DNA of 57,677 bases from Bacteroides sp. GTDB taxonomy: Bacteria; Bacteroidota; Bacteroidia; Bacteroidales; Muribaculaceae. This document shows, piece after piece, positions 17,241 through 25,597 of this stretch (position 1 is the stretch's first letter; each line of letters starts with the position of its first letter). The notes under the pieces were generated by a model, which had not been told where the DNA came from, did no database searches, and saw nothing but the letters and a program-made list of their open reading frames with translations. The stretch spans positions 31,101-88,777 of the forward strand of contig JAAVEA010000014.1 of the NCBI GenBank assembly GCA_014801535.1. The letters are read 5' to 3'. The translations under genes were made by a program, and so were the position numbers.

Positions 17241-18275
17241 TTATAGGAGCTCGATGCCGGCCTCCTTACAAGCCTTTATCTGTTCTTCGGGCCATATTGA
17301 AGCCTGCACCTCCCCAATATGAGCCTTCTGCAACATAAACATACATAAACGGCTCTGACCTATACCTCCACCTATCGAAGAGGGCAATTCTCCATTTAGA
17401 AGCCGCTTATGGAAGTTTAGTTCTGTTCTATTCTCACATCCCCGGATCTCCAGTTGTCGACGTAAAGCATCCTCATCTACACGAACACCCATTGAAGAAA
17501 TCTCAAATGCTCTCTCAAGCACTGAATCCCAAAGAATGATATCACCGTTAAGGCCGTAATATCCTTCGCCATTTGCCGAGCTCCAGTCATCATAATCAGG
17601 TGCGCGCCCGTCATGCGGCTTTCCATTTGAAAGTGGATTGCCTATGCCTATAAGGAATATAGCGCCATATTTCTTTGCCGCCATACCCTCTCGCTCTTCT
17701 CGGCTCAAGTCGGGATACTCTTTTAGCAGTTCTTCACTATGAATAAACGTAATTTTCTCTGGAAGTCTCGGTGTGATATGGGGAAATTGCTCATAAACCA
17801 TCTTTTCAGTCGCCTTGAGAGCGTTGTATATCTTCTCTACAGTATCTTTAAGATAATCAAGATTTCTGTCTTCTCTATTAATGGTCTGTTCCCAATCCCA
17901 TTGATCCACATATAGCGAATGAAGATTATCAAGATCTTCATCCGCGCGGATAGCGTTCATATCTGTGTAAAGACCATAATGCGGCGCTATATCATAGGCT
18001 CCTAATTTAACTCTCTTCCATTTTGCAAGAGAATGCACCACCTCGGCCTGCCTATCGCCCAAGGATTTGACAGGAAATTTCACAGCCCGTTCCACCCCGT
18101 TCAGGTCATCATTAAGGCCCGTACCGGAAAGGACGAAGAGTGGAGCTGTAACCCGTCGAAGATTCAGTGCATCTGAAAGAGCTTTCTGGAAATAATGCTT
18201 AATCATCTTGATTGCCACCTCGGTGGTCTCAGGCGTAATCTTTTGCCTGTAGTTCTTAGGAAGTATTAATGCCAT
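17241..18275 (-). CDS. asnA: Aspartate--ammonia ligase (asparagine synthetase A)
   Basis: AsnA makes asparagine from aspartate, ammonia and ATP, forming AMP. The protein has 344 residues, the normal length. It belongs to the class II aminoacyl-tRNA synthetase fold, with APLFVLSGTGLNDDLNG near residue 45, HYGLYTDMNAIRADE near 103, DDWSSANGEGYYGLNGDI near 230 and GGGIGQSRLCMFMLQ near 305. The 154 bp upstream are AT-rich with no other gene. Confidence 0.93.
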   Translation of the reverse strand: MALILPKNYRQKITPETTEVAIKMIKHYFQKALSDALNLRRVTAPLFVLSGTGLNDDLNGVERAVKFPVKSLGDRQAEVVHSLAKWKRVKLGAYDIAPHYGLYTDMNAIRADEDLDNLHSLYVDQWDWEQTINREDRNLDYLKDTVEKIYNALKATEKMVYEQFPHITPRLPEKITFIHSEELLKEYPDLSREEREGMAAKKYGAIFLIGIGNPLSNGKPHDGRAPDYDDWSSANGEGYYGLNGDIILWDSVLERAFEISSMGVRVDEDALRRQLEIRGCENRTELNFHKRLLNGELPSSIGGGIGQSRLCMFMLQKAHIGEVQASIWPEEQIKACKEAGIELL

Positions 18276-18429
18276 AGCTTGGGGGTATTGATTTCAGGTC
18301 GGGAACAAACAAAAATCCTTTTCCAGACCCATATCATTTAATTTATGTCAACAAAATTAAACATTTAATTTCATTCTGACAATATCAACAGATAAAATAT
18401 TACAAAATTTATCTCTCCGGAACAACATC

Positions 18430-19782
18430 TTACAGTAAAATCTTTTTCTCAGTACTCCCTCTTCCGTCTAAAAACATTACGTAATAGACAGGCATATAAA
18501 GAACTTTTCCATCTTGACGCACTTCCCGTGAATTGCTAAGTACCATTCCTTTTTCCAAGCGATAATCTTTATTTTCCAGTAATCTATTCAATGCGCTATG
18601 CACGGTATAGTCCTTTCCCGATTTAACTTCAATAGCCATTGCAGACAGAGCATAGTAATCATCTATAAGGAAATCTACCTCTCCATTCTTTTTATTATCA
18701 TAATAGAAAAGTTTATGACCATGTGCCGCCAGTTCCATCGCCACAACTGATTCATACACGCTTCCTAAATTTACGCTGCATTCTGAATCCATCACAGGTT
18801 TGATATTGTTACGATAAAGAATCCCTGTCAACATACCTACATCATTAAGATATAGTTTTAGAAGATTCTTTACCCCCGACTCTATGAGTGGAAACGTAGG
18901 ATTGGAGATAGCTTTAACCTCCAATGCCACACCGGAAGCCGAAAGGAAGTCAAATTCCTCTACATAATCACTATGACGTCCTTTAGCTTTATTTTCTATA
19001 TCCCGATACACCACCCTCTTCTTATGACTTTCCATAGCGGATGGAATCATCTCATATATTCTTTCGATATGCAATCGATGCTCTATATCATATTTCGTGG
19101 CATCGGCTTCATAAAGTTTATGGATATCGTTTTGAATAGCTCTCACTGTAACAAGATTTCGTGAATTAACAAACTCTTGCACCGCCTGAGGCATCCCTCC
19201 GATGAGCAAATATCGTTTGAAAAGTCCCATAATATGATTATGCATTGGTTCATCCAATCCTTTTCTCTCATTAAAGAGCTTTCTTATCCCATTTATTGCC
19301 TCTTCTCCGACATTATTAGCTATCAAAAACTCTTCAAAGTCGAGGGGATACATATGCATTAGAGCAAGCGAACCGACGGGAATAGAAGTTGTGTGCTTTA
19401 GTGTCAATCCCAATAACGATCCGCTGACAGCGTAGGTATATCTCCCCTCTTGACGTAAGAATTTCAAAAGGGTTAGAAGTTTAGGAAATTGTTGAATTTC
19501 ATCAAGAAAGACAAGAGTTTCATCTTTACTTCCCAATCTATCACCTGCCACAGAACTTAGACGCAAATGAAACTCTTCCAGAGAAGACACGGATTCAAAG
19601 AGACGGTCGCCATCGTAGTCTTCAATAAGGTTTATCTCAACCACATTCTTAAAAATTTTCGAAGCAACATAATTGATAATAAATGACTTTCCTGTTTGGC
19701 GGGCACCGGTCAACATCAAAATCTTATCCGATTTTGATATAAAATGCTGATATATATCCTTTTCTATTTTTCTATATAGCAT
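18430..19782 (-). CDS. AAA ATPase with DUF4143-type C-terminal domain
   Basis: A 450-residue protein of the predicted AAA_14/DUF4143 family. The N-terminus has Walker A (TGARQTGKSFII, near residue 26) and a Walker B-like LVFLDEIQQF near 88, followed by VSGSLLG (sensor-1-like). The C-terminal part has a PD-(D/E)XK-like core: GEVDFLIDD, then AIEVKSGKDYT, where spaced D, E and K suggest a nuclease fold. Such genes are abundant and variable in gut Bacteroidales; their function is unknown. The promoter lies inside a set of 33-bp-spaced elements. It stands alone, with asnA behind it and a two-component regulator gene more than 150 bp upstream. Confidence 0.85.
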   Translation of the reverse strand: MLYRKIEKDIYQHFISKSDKILMLTGARQTGKSFIINYVASKIFKNVVEINLIEDYDGDRLFESVSSLEEFHLRLSSVAGDRLGSKDETLVFLDEIQQFPKLLTLLKFLRQEGRYTYAVSGSLLGLTLKHTTSIPVGSLALMHMYPLDFEEFLIANNVGEEAINGIRKLFNERKGLDEPMHNHIMGLFKRYLLIGGMPQAVQEFVNSRNLVTVRAIQNDIHKLYEADATKYDIEHRLHIERIYEMIPSAMESHKKRVVYRDIENKAKGRHSDYVEEFDFLSASGVALEVKAISNPTFPLIESGVKNLLKLYLNDVGMLTGILYRNNIKPVMDSECSVNLGSVYESVVAMELAAHGHKLFYYDNKKNGEVDFLIDDYYALSAMAIEVKSGKDYTVHSALNRLLENKDYRLEKGMVLSNSREVRQDGKVLYMPVYYVMFLDGRGSTEKKILL

Positions 19783-19787
19783 AATCT

Positions 19788-19896
19788 ACACTTTTCCTAT
19801 GAATTTTGCCTCACAAATATACACTTTTCCTATAAAATCAGCAAATAAAATATACACTTTTCCAATAAATAAACCCTCTAAAATATACACTTTTCC
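19788..19896 (-). repeat. Four elements at an exact 33-bp period in the ATPase promoter
   Basis: The core GGAAAAGTGT (minus strand) occurs four times, ending on the plus strand at 19788, 19821, 19854 and 19887, so the spacing is exactly 33 bp each time. In copies 2-4 it continues as GGAAAAGTGTATATTT. The DNA between cores is AT-rich and not conserved. The array covers the promoter of the ATPase gene and ends 6 bp before its ATG, so it is probably an operator array. Confidence 0.85.
19814..19845 (-). promoter_or_regulatory. Promoter of the AAA ATPase gene
   Basis: On the minus strand TTTG (19845-19842) and TATATTTG (19821-19814) are separated by 20 nt, an ideal Bacteroidetes promoter. Its -7 element overlaps repeat copy 2. 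Copy 1 lies at or just after the transcript start, and copies 3 and 4 lie upstream. Confidence 0.7.
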
Positions 19897-19941
19897 AAAA
19901 ACAAACCTTTCTACGTGTACCAGCCTCCGGACACAAAAGAA

Positions 19942-20637
19942 TCATGCGTTGAATGTATTAATCAGGTCTGGAGCATAGAGTCGTCCCACAGGTAGTGTTT
20001 TGCCATTGCTAAGCATTAATTCTTGTTTCTTGAACGACTGCACTTTTGAACGAGACACAATGAACGATCTATGAATCCTCAGAAAATCATTCGCTGGAAG
20101 CATTGCCAGGATATTTTTAAGGAGAATCCTCGACATAACACACTCGCCCGAACTCCGAAAGATTTTTGAATATCCCTCCACTGCTTCAATATACATTATA
20201 TCATCAAGTGGAATTGATACATTATTATAATCCTGCTTTAGCACTATACTCTGTGAAGAAGTCTGTATCGGTTGCCGCCCAATACGTCGGAGTGCCTTTG
20301 CAAATGCCACTTGAAACCTCCCGAACGCAAAGGGTTTATGGAGATAATCCACTGCATCGAGATCAAAGCCATTGAGTGCATATTTCAAATAAGCTGTCGT
20401 GAAAATAAAGCAACAATCCGCAGGGAGCTGCGATGCTATCGTTATCCCATCCATTGCATCCATCTCTATATCCAGAAACACAATGTCGGGCTGATCGTTC
20501 AAAATATACTCCAACCCCTCCTTAGGGTCAGTGAATTTCTTCAACGCAACATTTCCAAGTCGTTGACAAAAATTATCTATTATATCCAAGGCCAGCGGTT
20601 CATCATCGATGGCCACACATTTTATAGCGGCTTCCAT
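19942..20637 (-). CDS. LytTR-type response regulator
   Basis: A 231-residue regulator. The receiver domain (about 1-120) has IDDEPLAL and the phosphoacceptor aspartate in DIVFLDIEMDAMDGI, near residue 55. KPF marks the end of the receiver. The LytTR DNA-binding domain (about 135-230) contains DIMYIEAVEGYSKIF and NDFLRIHRSFIVS. The frame is open further upstream, but the ATG at 20637 directly follows the kinase stop and gives a normal receiver start. The kinase gene lies immediately upstream in the same operon, so they form a two-component system. Confidence 0.9.
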   Translation of the reverse strand: MEAAIKCVAIDDEPLALDIIDNFCQRLGNVALKKFTDPKEGLEYILNDQPDIVFLDIEMDAMDGITIASQLPADCCFIFTTAYLKYALNGFDLDAVDYLHKPFAFGRFQVAFAKALRRIGRQPIQTSSQSIVLKQDYNNVSIPLDDIMYIEAVEGYSKIFRSSGECVMSRILLKNILAMLPANDFLRIHRSFIVSRSKVQSFKKQELMLSNGKTLPVGRLYAPDLINTFNA

Positions 20638-20639
20638 TA

Positions 20640-21683
20640 TTAAATCAATATAGAGGAACAAATATTTATTGTCAGATCCACCTTGAACCAACCCTCTTCT
20701 TCTTTTACCTTCAATTCAAAGTTATCAGGGAAAAGCACTGATAATCGGCTTTGGCAATTACTTATACCTATAGGTGCGTCCTTCCGAAACTCATCAGAAT
20801 TGCGCATAATCCTGTTTGACGTTTTAAAATTCAGCACCCCTTCTTTTAGAATCAATTCTATATAGACCTCGCAGTCTTGACTTGACGAAGCGCCATATTT
20901 GAACGTGTTCTCAATAAAGGTAAGGAATATAATTGGAGGAATCTTCACTGTTTCATCATCCATCTCATATTTCCAAATCACCTTGGTGTGTCCGTTAAAC
21001 CGCAGCAGCTGGAGATCGATATAATTAGAAATATAGTTCACCTCTTCCAACAGCAGCACCTCATCATTCTCTGCATTGAGATAGGTGTATTTCATAAGTT
21101 CCGAAAACTTTATGAAGGCATCCTCAGCCTTTTGCGATGTCCCCACAATCAAGCTATAAAGAGAATTAAGGGTGTTAAACATAAAATGTGGATTAATCTG
21201 TGCCTTATAAAGTGCAAGTTCTGCTTTATTACGCTGGTTTTCTATTATATTTTGCAACAATATTCTTCGATATAGCTCTATAATGAAAGAGACTGAAACC
21301 GAATAGCTCAAAGTCACTGAAAATAGAAGCCACACTGTGATGGCAATGTTATGATTTCTAACTCGGGTCTGATATTCGCTCATCGAGGGGATCACAAAAT
21401 CCATTTCGGGTAGAGGATATTTAGTAAGTAGCCATGTAGTGAAAATCATTCCGACAGCCATTCCGCCCAACCTCCAGTAAGATTTCTTTATAATGATACG
21501 CGGAACATTCACCAACCTTGTCAGGACATATACCAAATAGAGATACACCACTGTTATAAATGCGAACCGGGGCGATATACTCCAAATATGGGATACCGAC
21601 CCTAAGAATATCATCAACGGCATAATCACTATGCCGAAGAAGAGATCGAGTATTAGTCCGGTTTTATTTTCTAATGATTTCAT
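20640..21683 (-). CDS. LytS-like sensor histidine kinase (His_kinase, PF06580 type)
   Basis: A 347-residue membrane kinase. Four hydrophobic helices fill about residues 10-135 and there is no large periplasmic domain. The cytoplasmic part has the phosphoacceptor motif QINPHFMFNTLNSLYSL near 170 and a short HATPase region with IPPIIFLTFIENTFKYG. Members of this family usually pair with LytTR regulators, and that gene starts 2 nt after this stop. The ATG lies only 4 nt after the -7 element, so the mRNA may be leaderless. The operon is divergent from the SusCD unit, which it may control. Confidence 0.88.
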   Translation of the reverse strand: MKSLENKTGLILDLFFGIVIMPLMIFLGSVSHIWSISPRFAFITVVYLYLVYVLTRLVNVPRIIIKKSYWRLGGMAVGMIFTTWLLTKYPLPEMDFVIPSMSEYQTRVRNHNIAITVWLLFSVTLSYSVSVSFIIELYRRILLQNIIENQRNKAELALYKAQINPHFMFNTLNSLYSLIVGTSQKAEDAFIKFSELMKYTYLNAENDEVLLLEEVNYISNYIDLQLLRFNGHTKVIWKYEMDDETVKIPPIIFLTFIENTFKYGASSSQDCEVYIELILKEGVLNFKTSNRIMRNSDEFRKDAPIGISNCQSRLSVLFPDNFELKVKEEEGWFKVDLTINICSSILI

Positions 21684-21687
21684 ATTG

Positions 21688-21719
21688 CAAATTTAATACT
21701 TCCATTTTTTAGTATCAAA
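21688..21719 (-). promoter_or_regulatory. Promoter of the kinase-regulator operon
   Basis: Minus-strand TTTG (21719-21716) and TAAATTTG (21695-21688) are 20 nt apart. The predicted transcription start falls within a few nt of the kinase ATG at 21683. Confidence 0.7.
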
Positions 21720-21783
21720 TACGTTCATTGACACTTTTATGTCTTCTGTTTAAATTCGCTTTCATTCTCCATTATTTATTGAA

Positions 21784-21791
21784 TATCTTTG
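21784..21791 (+). promoter_or_regulatory. -7 element of the lipoprotein-susCD operon
   Basis: TATCTTTG fits TAnnTTTG, with TTTC 20 nt upstream (21760-21763) as a weak -33 element. The leader before the ATG at 21813 would be about 15 nt. Confidence 0.55.
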
Positions 21792-21812
21792 CAAAAAATT
21801 AATTCCAAAACT

Positions 21813-22673
21813 ATGCATATACGACCTTTCATCATCTCCGCAGTTTCTTTGGCAATATGCCTTTCCTGCAACGTCAATAGAGAACGCGAACAGATGGAAT
21901 CGCTCGAAACCATAACCAAACAGGAACTGGCCACTGCTCTTGAGGAACGCGACGAACTTCTGTCTCTTGTAAAAGAAGTGTCGAGCGGTTTAAAACAGTT
22001 AAAAGAGCTCGAACACGATATGTCGCTGGCAGATACTATCCATACTCCCTCCCGAAATGCTCAGATAATTGCTGACATTTCTACTATTAAGAAAAATATA
22101 CTCAAACGAAAAGAGCGTCTCAATCAACTCGAAGAGAAACTCTCCAACTCTACCATCAACAACCAAGACCTGAAAGAAACAATTGAGGCCATAAGGTTGC
22201 AAATGGATGCTCAGATTGATCTGACAGAACAATTCAGCAGGAAACTCAACACTGCCAATAAAAAAATCGGATCCCTTAGCCGCACGGTTGACTCACTTAA
22301 CAACACAGTCAATGAAGTGTCGGGCCAACGCGACATGGCCATAAACCGGAACACCAGACTTGAAGATGAGATGAATATATGCTATTATGTAGCCGATTCA
22401 AAAAGAGAGCTTAAAAATAATGGAATCATTGAAACCGGTTTTCTGCGCAAGACTCAACTTATGAAAGGAAATTTCGATAAAGAATGCTTTACTGTGGCTG
22501 ATAAACGCACTCTTCTGTCTATCCCAATCAACTCCGTAAAAATTCGTATACTTACCACTCATCCGATAGACTCATATAGCATCGCCAAAGAGAATGACCG
22601 AACAGTGATCCATATACTCGATCCCATCTCCTTTTGGAGTCTTTCCAACTATCTTGTTGCACAAACAGACTAA
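21813..22673 (+). CDS. Coiled-coil lipoprotein of unknown function
   Basis: A 286-residue protein with a short signal and lipobox ending in ICLSC, so it is probably an envelope lipoprotein. Residues about 25-185 are long charged helices with heptad character (for example LEEKLSNSTINNQDLKETIE), predicted as coiled coil. The last 90 residues form a compact C-terminal part. An earlier in-frame TTG (21789) lies in the -7 element, so the ATG at 21813 is used. The stop is 2 nt before the susC ATG, so it is translated with the transport pair. I do not recognise a family. It might be a periplasmic partner of the receptor or of the sensor kinase, which is inference. Confidence 0.8.
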   Translation: MHIRPFIISAVSLAICLSCNVNREREQMESLETITKQELATALEERDELLSLVKEVSSGLKQLKELEHDMSLADTIHTPSRNAQIIADISTIKKNILKRKERLNQLEEKLSNSTINNQDLKETIEAIRLQMDAQIDLTEQFSRKLNTANKKIGSLSRTVDSLNNTVNEVSGQRDMAINRNTRLEDEMNICYYVADSKRELKNNGIIETGFLRKTQLMKGNFDKECFTVADKRTLLSIPINSVKIRILTTHPIDSYSIAKENDRTVIHILDPISFWSLSNYLVAQTD

Positions 22674-22675
22674 AA

Positions 22676-25594
22676 ATGAAAAGATATATTATTCCTTCTA
22701 CCCTCTTTGTTTTTGCCGCAATAATCGGGAGGGGAAATACAATTACACAACTTTCGGATTCAATATCCCCTTCAGCCTTTCTTACTGATTCTATCGACAC
22801 GAATCTTGGAGAAGTGGTTGTGGTGGGTTACGCCTCACAGAAAAAAGTAAATGTAACAGGGTCTGTATCATCTATTGGAGCAAACACCCTCCTTGACCGC
22901 CCGATAACCAACGTAACTACGGCTCTTGCCGGGCTTGCATCAGGATTGACAGTGACCAACTCCGGAGGAAACACTCCCGGATTCGAAAGCCAAAGCATCC
23001 GTGTGCGAGGACTTGGAACTCTAAACGATGCAGCCCCTCTTGTGGTGGTGGATGGGATGACCGGAATTGCTTTAAGCGATATCAATCCGGGGGATATTGA
23101 AAATATATCCATTCTAAAGGATGCCTCCTCTGCCTCAATCTATGGATCACGAGCCGCGAATGGGGTGATTTTAGTCACTACACGCCATGGTGGCGAACGT
23201 GCTCCAAAGGTAACATATTCCGGAAATATATCTTTTGAAACTGTTGCCAAAAGATTAAATCTTGTCACCAACTATGCCGACTTCATGGAGATTCAGAATG
23301 CCGCTTTGATTGTCAACGGACAAGCCCCCAGATTCTCCCAAGGAAAGATTGATGAATGGCGAAACGATGCCGGACAAAACCCTACAATTTATCCCAATAC
23401 AGATTGGCAGGACCATATTTACAGAAATCCATCTGTGGTGCAGAATCATAATCTCTCAATTAATGGAGGCTCGAAAAGTGTGCTTTATAACATCTCTTTG
23501 GGATATATCAATAATCCGGGAATGATATATTACACCGATTACCAACGCTTTCAATTGCGTTCAAATATCCTTGTAAGAATTAAGCCTTGGCTCTCGATAG
23601 GAACTGACATTTTTGGCTATCTTGATAAAAACAATCCCTCTGCCGAGAATGCCGCTGCCGGAGGAGACGTAATTTTTGGATCAGGAGCATTCAACACTGT
23701 GCCGGGAATGACCCTCTACGACCCTGTTACAGGATTATATGGAGGTATTCAGAATCCTGAGGAGGAGAACGTCAGCAACTTCAATCCCTATCGGCGTCAA
23801 TGGTTTTATAAAACGGAATACCCTACAAAAACAAAACGATATGTAGTTAAGCTTCATGCAGAATTGACCCCTTTAAAAGGGCTTACGATAAAAGGGAATT
23901 TCTCATATAACTTCTGGGAAAGAAATGTGGAACAGCACCTCACGGATCGGAATCTTTACAGATTCACATTCGATGGTCCCGTGCTTATCCGAGAGGGTGT
24001 GGTCCGTACCTATATTCGCAGGTATAATTATAAAAACATATTTCGCTCCTCTGAGCTTACAGCAAGGTATGACTTCTCCATAGGTTCGCTCGATGCCTCA
24101 ATTTTAGGAGGAATAAGTCAGGAATATAACAGATATGATTACGATTCCTTCATAAAATATGATCTCACCGACCCTGCCTTAGGAGCAATCGATGCGGGAA
24201 CCACCAACGGAAATATTTCAGGGAATTACTCTGAATGGGCCATGCGCTCAGCTTTTGGAAGAATCAATCTGAATTGGGATGAGAAATATCTTCTGGAACT
24301 TAATCTCCGCGCCGATGGATCCTCTCGCTTCGCTCCGCAAAATCGTTGGGGTTATTTCCCGTCCGCATCCATTGGATGGAGAATTTCAGAGGAAAAATTC
24401 ATGTCAAATGTGCGTGATTGGCTCAGTCAACTTAAATTTCGTGTTTCATATGGCTCTTTAGGCAATAATGCAACAACCACCTACTATATGTACCAATCGC
24501 TTTTTTCCACTGCCAATTATATATTGAACGGGAACATAGCAGGCGGTATGGCTCAGACTATCCTTGCCAATCCAAATATCACATGGGAGAAAACTTATAT
24601 GGCTAATATAGGCATGGATTTTGCTTTCTTCTCAAATAGGCTCTCAGGATCTGTCGATATTTACAATAAAGATACAAAAGGGATATTGATCTCTCTTCCA
24701 GTTCCTCTCGAACATGGCACAAGCACTGTTCCTAACCAGAATGCGGGAGAGGTGAATAATAAAGGGTTGGAGGTTGATCTCCAATGGAGAGACCGCATCG
24801 GGAAACTTTCCTACAACGTTGGCTTCAATCTTAGCTTTGTAAATAACAGGGTCACTAAATTCCAAGGGTCCATCCCATCTATCAGCGGAGTTTATAAGAC
24901 ACGGGAAGGGAAACCGGCAAACCAGATATATGTCATTACGGTTGACCGAATCGTGCGCGATCAGTCCGATTTGGATTATGTTCAGTCGCTTGTAGATAAA
25001 AACCCCGACTATTTTGCCACATACAGGCGCCCCGAACTTGGAGACTTCCTATTTAGAGATGCAAATGGCGACGGATGTCTCGACACCAACGACAGAGTGG
25101 AAATTGGACATGGTTCCCTTCCTCGGTTCACATACGGATTCAATCTCGCTCTCGAATGGAAGAATTTCGATTTTAGTTTGCTCCTGCAAGGGGTCGGCAA
25201 CCATCAGGTGTATTACAATAACCAGGCTTTCCGGTTTGTCACTGTCATGGGACAATCACTGATTAAGGATATCACAGATAACGCCTGGACACTGGAAAAT
25301 CCATATAATTCAATCTATCCTGTTTTGCGCAATAATGCCGATGGGAGGAATAATATTGCCAGCGATGCTTTTGTGCATAATGCCGCCTATTTGCGCTGTA
25401 AAAACATTCAACTCGGCTATACGATTCCTTCGGCTATCACCAAACGCTTCTTTGTTGAGAATCTGAAGGTATATACAAGCATTGACAATTTTTTCACTCT
25501 CACTCGCTTCCCAGGCCTTGATCCCGAGGTTGGCGCCACAGTAGGATATCCTGTCGTAAGACAATATTCCATTGGTGTAAACATAACATTCTGA
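22676..25594 (+). CDS. SusC/RagA-like TonB-linked outer membrane receptor
   Basis: A 972-residue TonB-dependent transporter. After a signal peptide (about 1-20) and a short linker comes GEVVVVGYASQKK (TonB-box-like), then the plug with VRGLGTLNDAAPLVVVDG and ILKDASSASIYGSRAANGVILV. The C-terminal beta barrel ends in SIGVNITF. Unlike most SusC proteins it lacks the N-terminal carboxypeptidase-like regulatory domain, so the plug begins right after the signal. It forms a pair with the SusD-like gene 3 bp downstream and would take up a bound nutrient across the outer membrane. The substrate cannot be told from the sequence. Confidence 0.92.
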   Translation: MKRYIIPSTLFVFAAIIGRGNTITQLSDSISPSAFLTDSIDTNLGEVVVVGYASQKKVNVTGSVSSIGANTLLDRPITNVTTALAGLASGLTVTNSGGNTPGFESQSIRVRGLGTLNDAAPLVVVDGMTGIALSDINPGDIENISILKDASSASIYGSRAANGVILVTTRHGGERAPKVTYSGNISFETVAKRLNLVTNYADFMEIQNAALIVNGQAPRFSQGKIDEWRNDAGQNPTIYPNTDWQDHIYRNPSVVQNHNLSINGGSKSVLYNISLGYINNPGMIYYTDYQRFQLRSNILVRIKPWLSIGTDIFGYLDKNNPSAENAAAGGDVIFGSGAFNTVPGMTLYDPVTGLYGGIQNPEEENVSNFNPYRRQWFYKTEYPTKTKRYVVKLHAELTPLKGLTIKGNFSYNFWERNVEQHLTDRNLYRFTFDGPVLIREGVVRTYIRRYNYKNIFRSSELTARYDFSIGSLDASILGGISQEYNRYDYDSFIKYDLTDPALGAIDAGTTNGNISGNYSEWAMRSAFGRINLNWDEKYLLELNLRADGSSRFAPQNRWGYFPSASIGWRISEEKFMSNVRDWLSQLKFRVSYGSLGNNATTTYYMYQSLFSTANYILNGNIAGGMAQTILANPNITWEKTYMANIGMDFAFFSNRLSGSVDIYNKDTKGILISLPVPLEHGTSTVPNQNAGEVNNKGLEVDLQWRDRIGKLSYNVGFNLSFVNNRVTKFQGSIPSISGVYKTREGKPANQIYVITVDRIVRDQSDLDYVQSLVDKNPDYFATYRRPELGDFLFRDANGDGCLDTNDRVEIGHGSLPRFTYGFNLALEWKNFDFSLLLQGVGNHQVYYNNQAFRFVTVMGQSLIKDITDNAWTLENPYNSIYPVLRNNADGRNNIASDAFVHNAAYLRCKNIQLGYTIPSAITKRFFVENLKVYTSIDNFFTLTRFPGLDPEVGATVGYPVVRQYSIGVNITF

Positions 25595-25597
25595 AAA

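Noticed and set aside
19788-19896. CRISPR array
   Set aside because: The conserved cores are only about 10-17 bp with AT-rich gaps, and they overlap a promoter. No repeat-spacer structure or cas gene is present.
21789-21812. Earlier TTG start for the coiled-coil lipoprotein
   Set aside because: It overlaps the TATCTTTG promoter element, and the ATG at 21813 starts a proper signal peptide.
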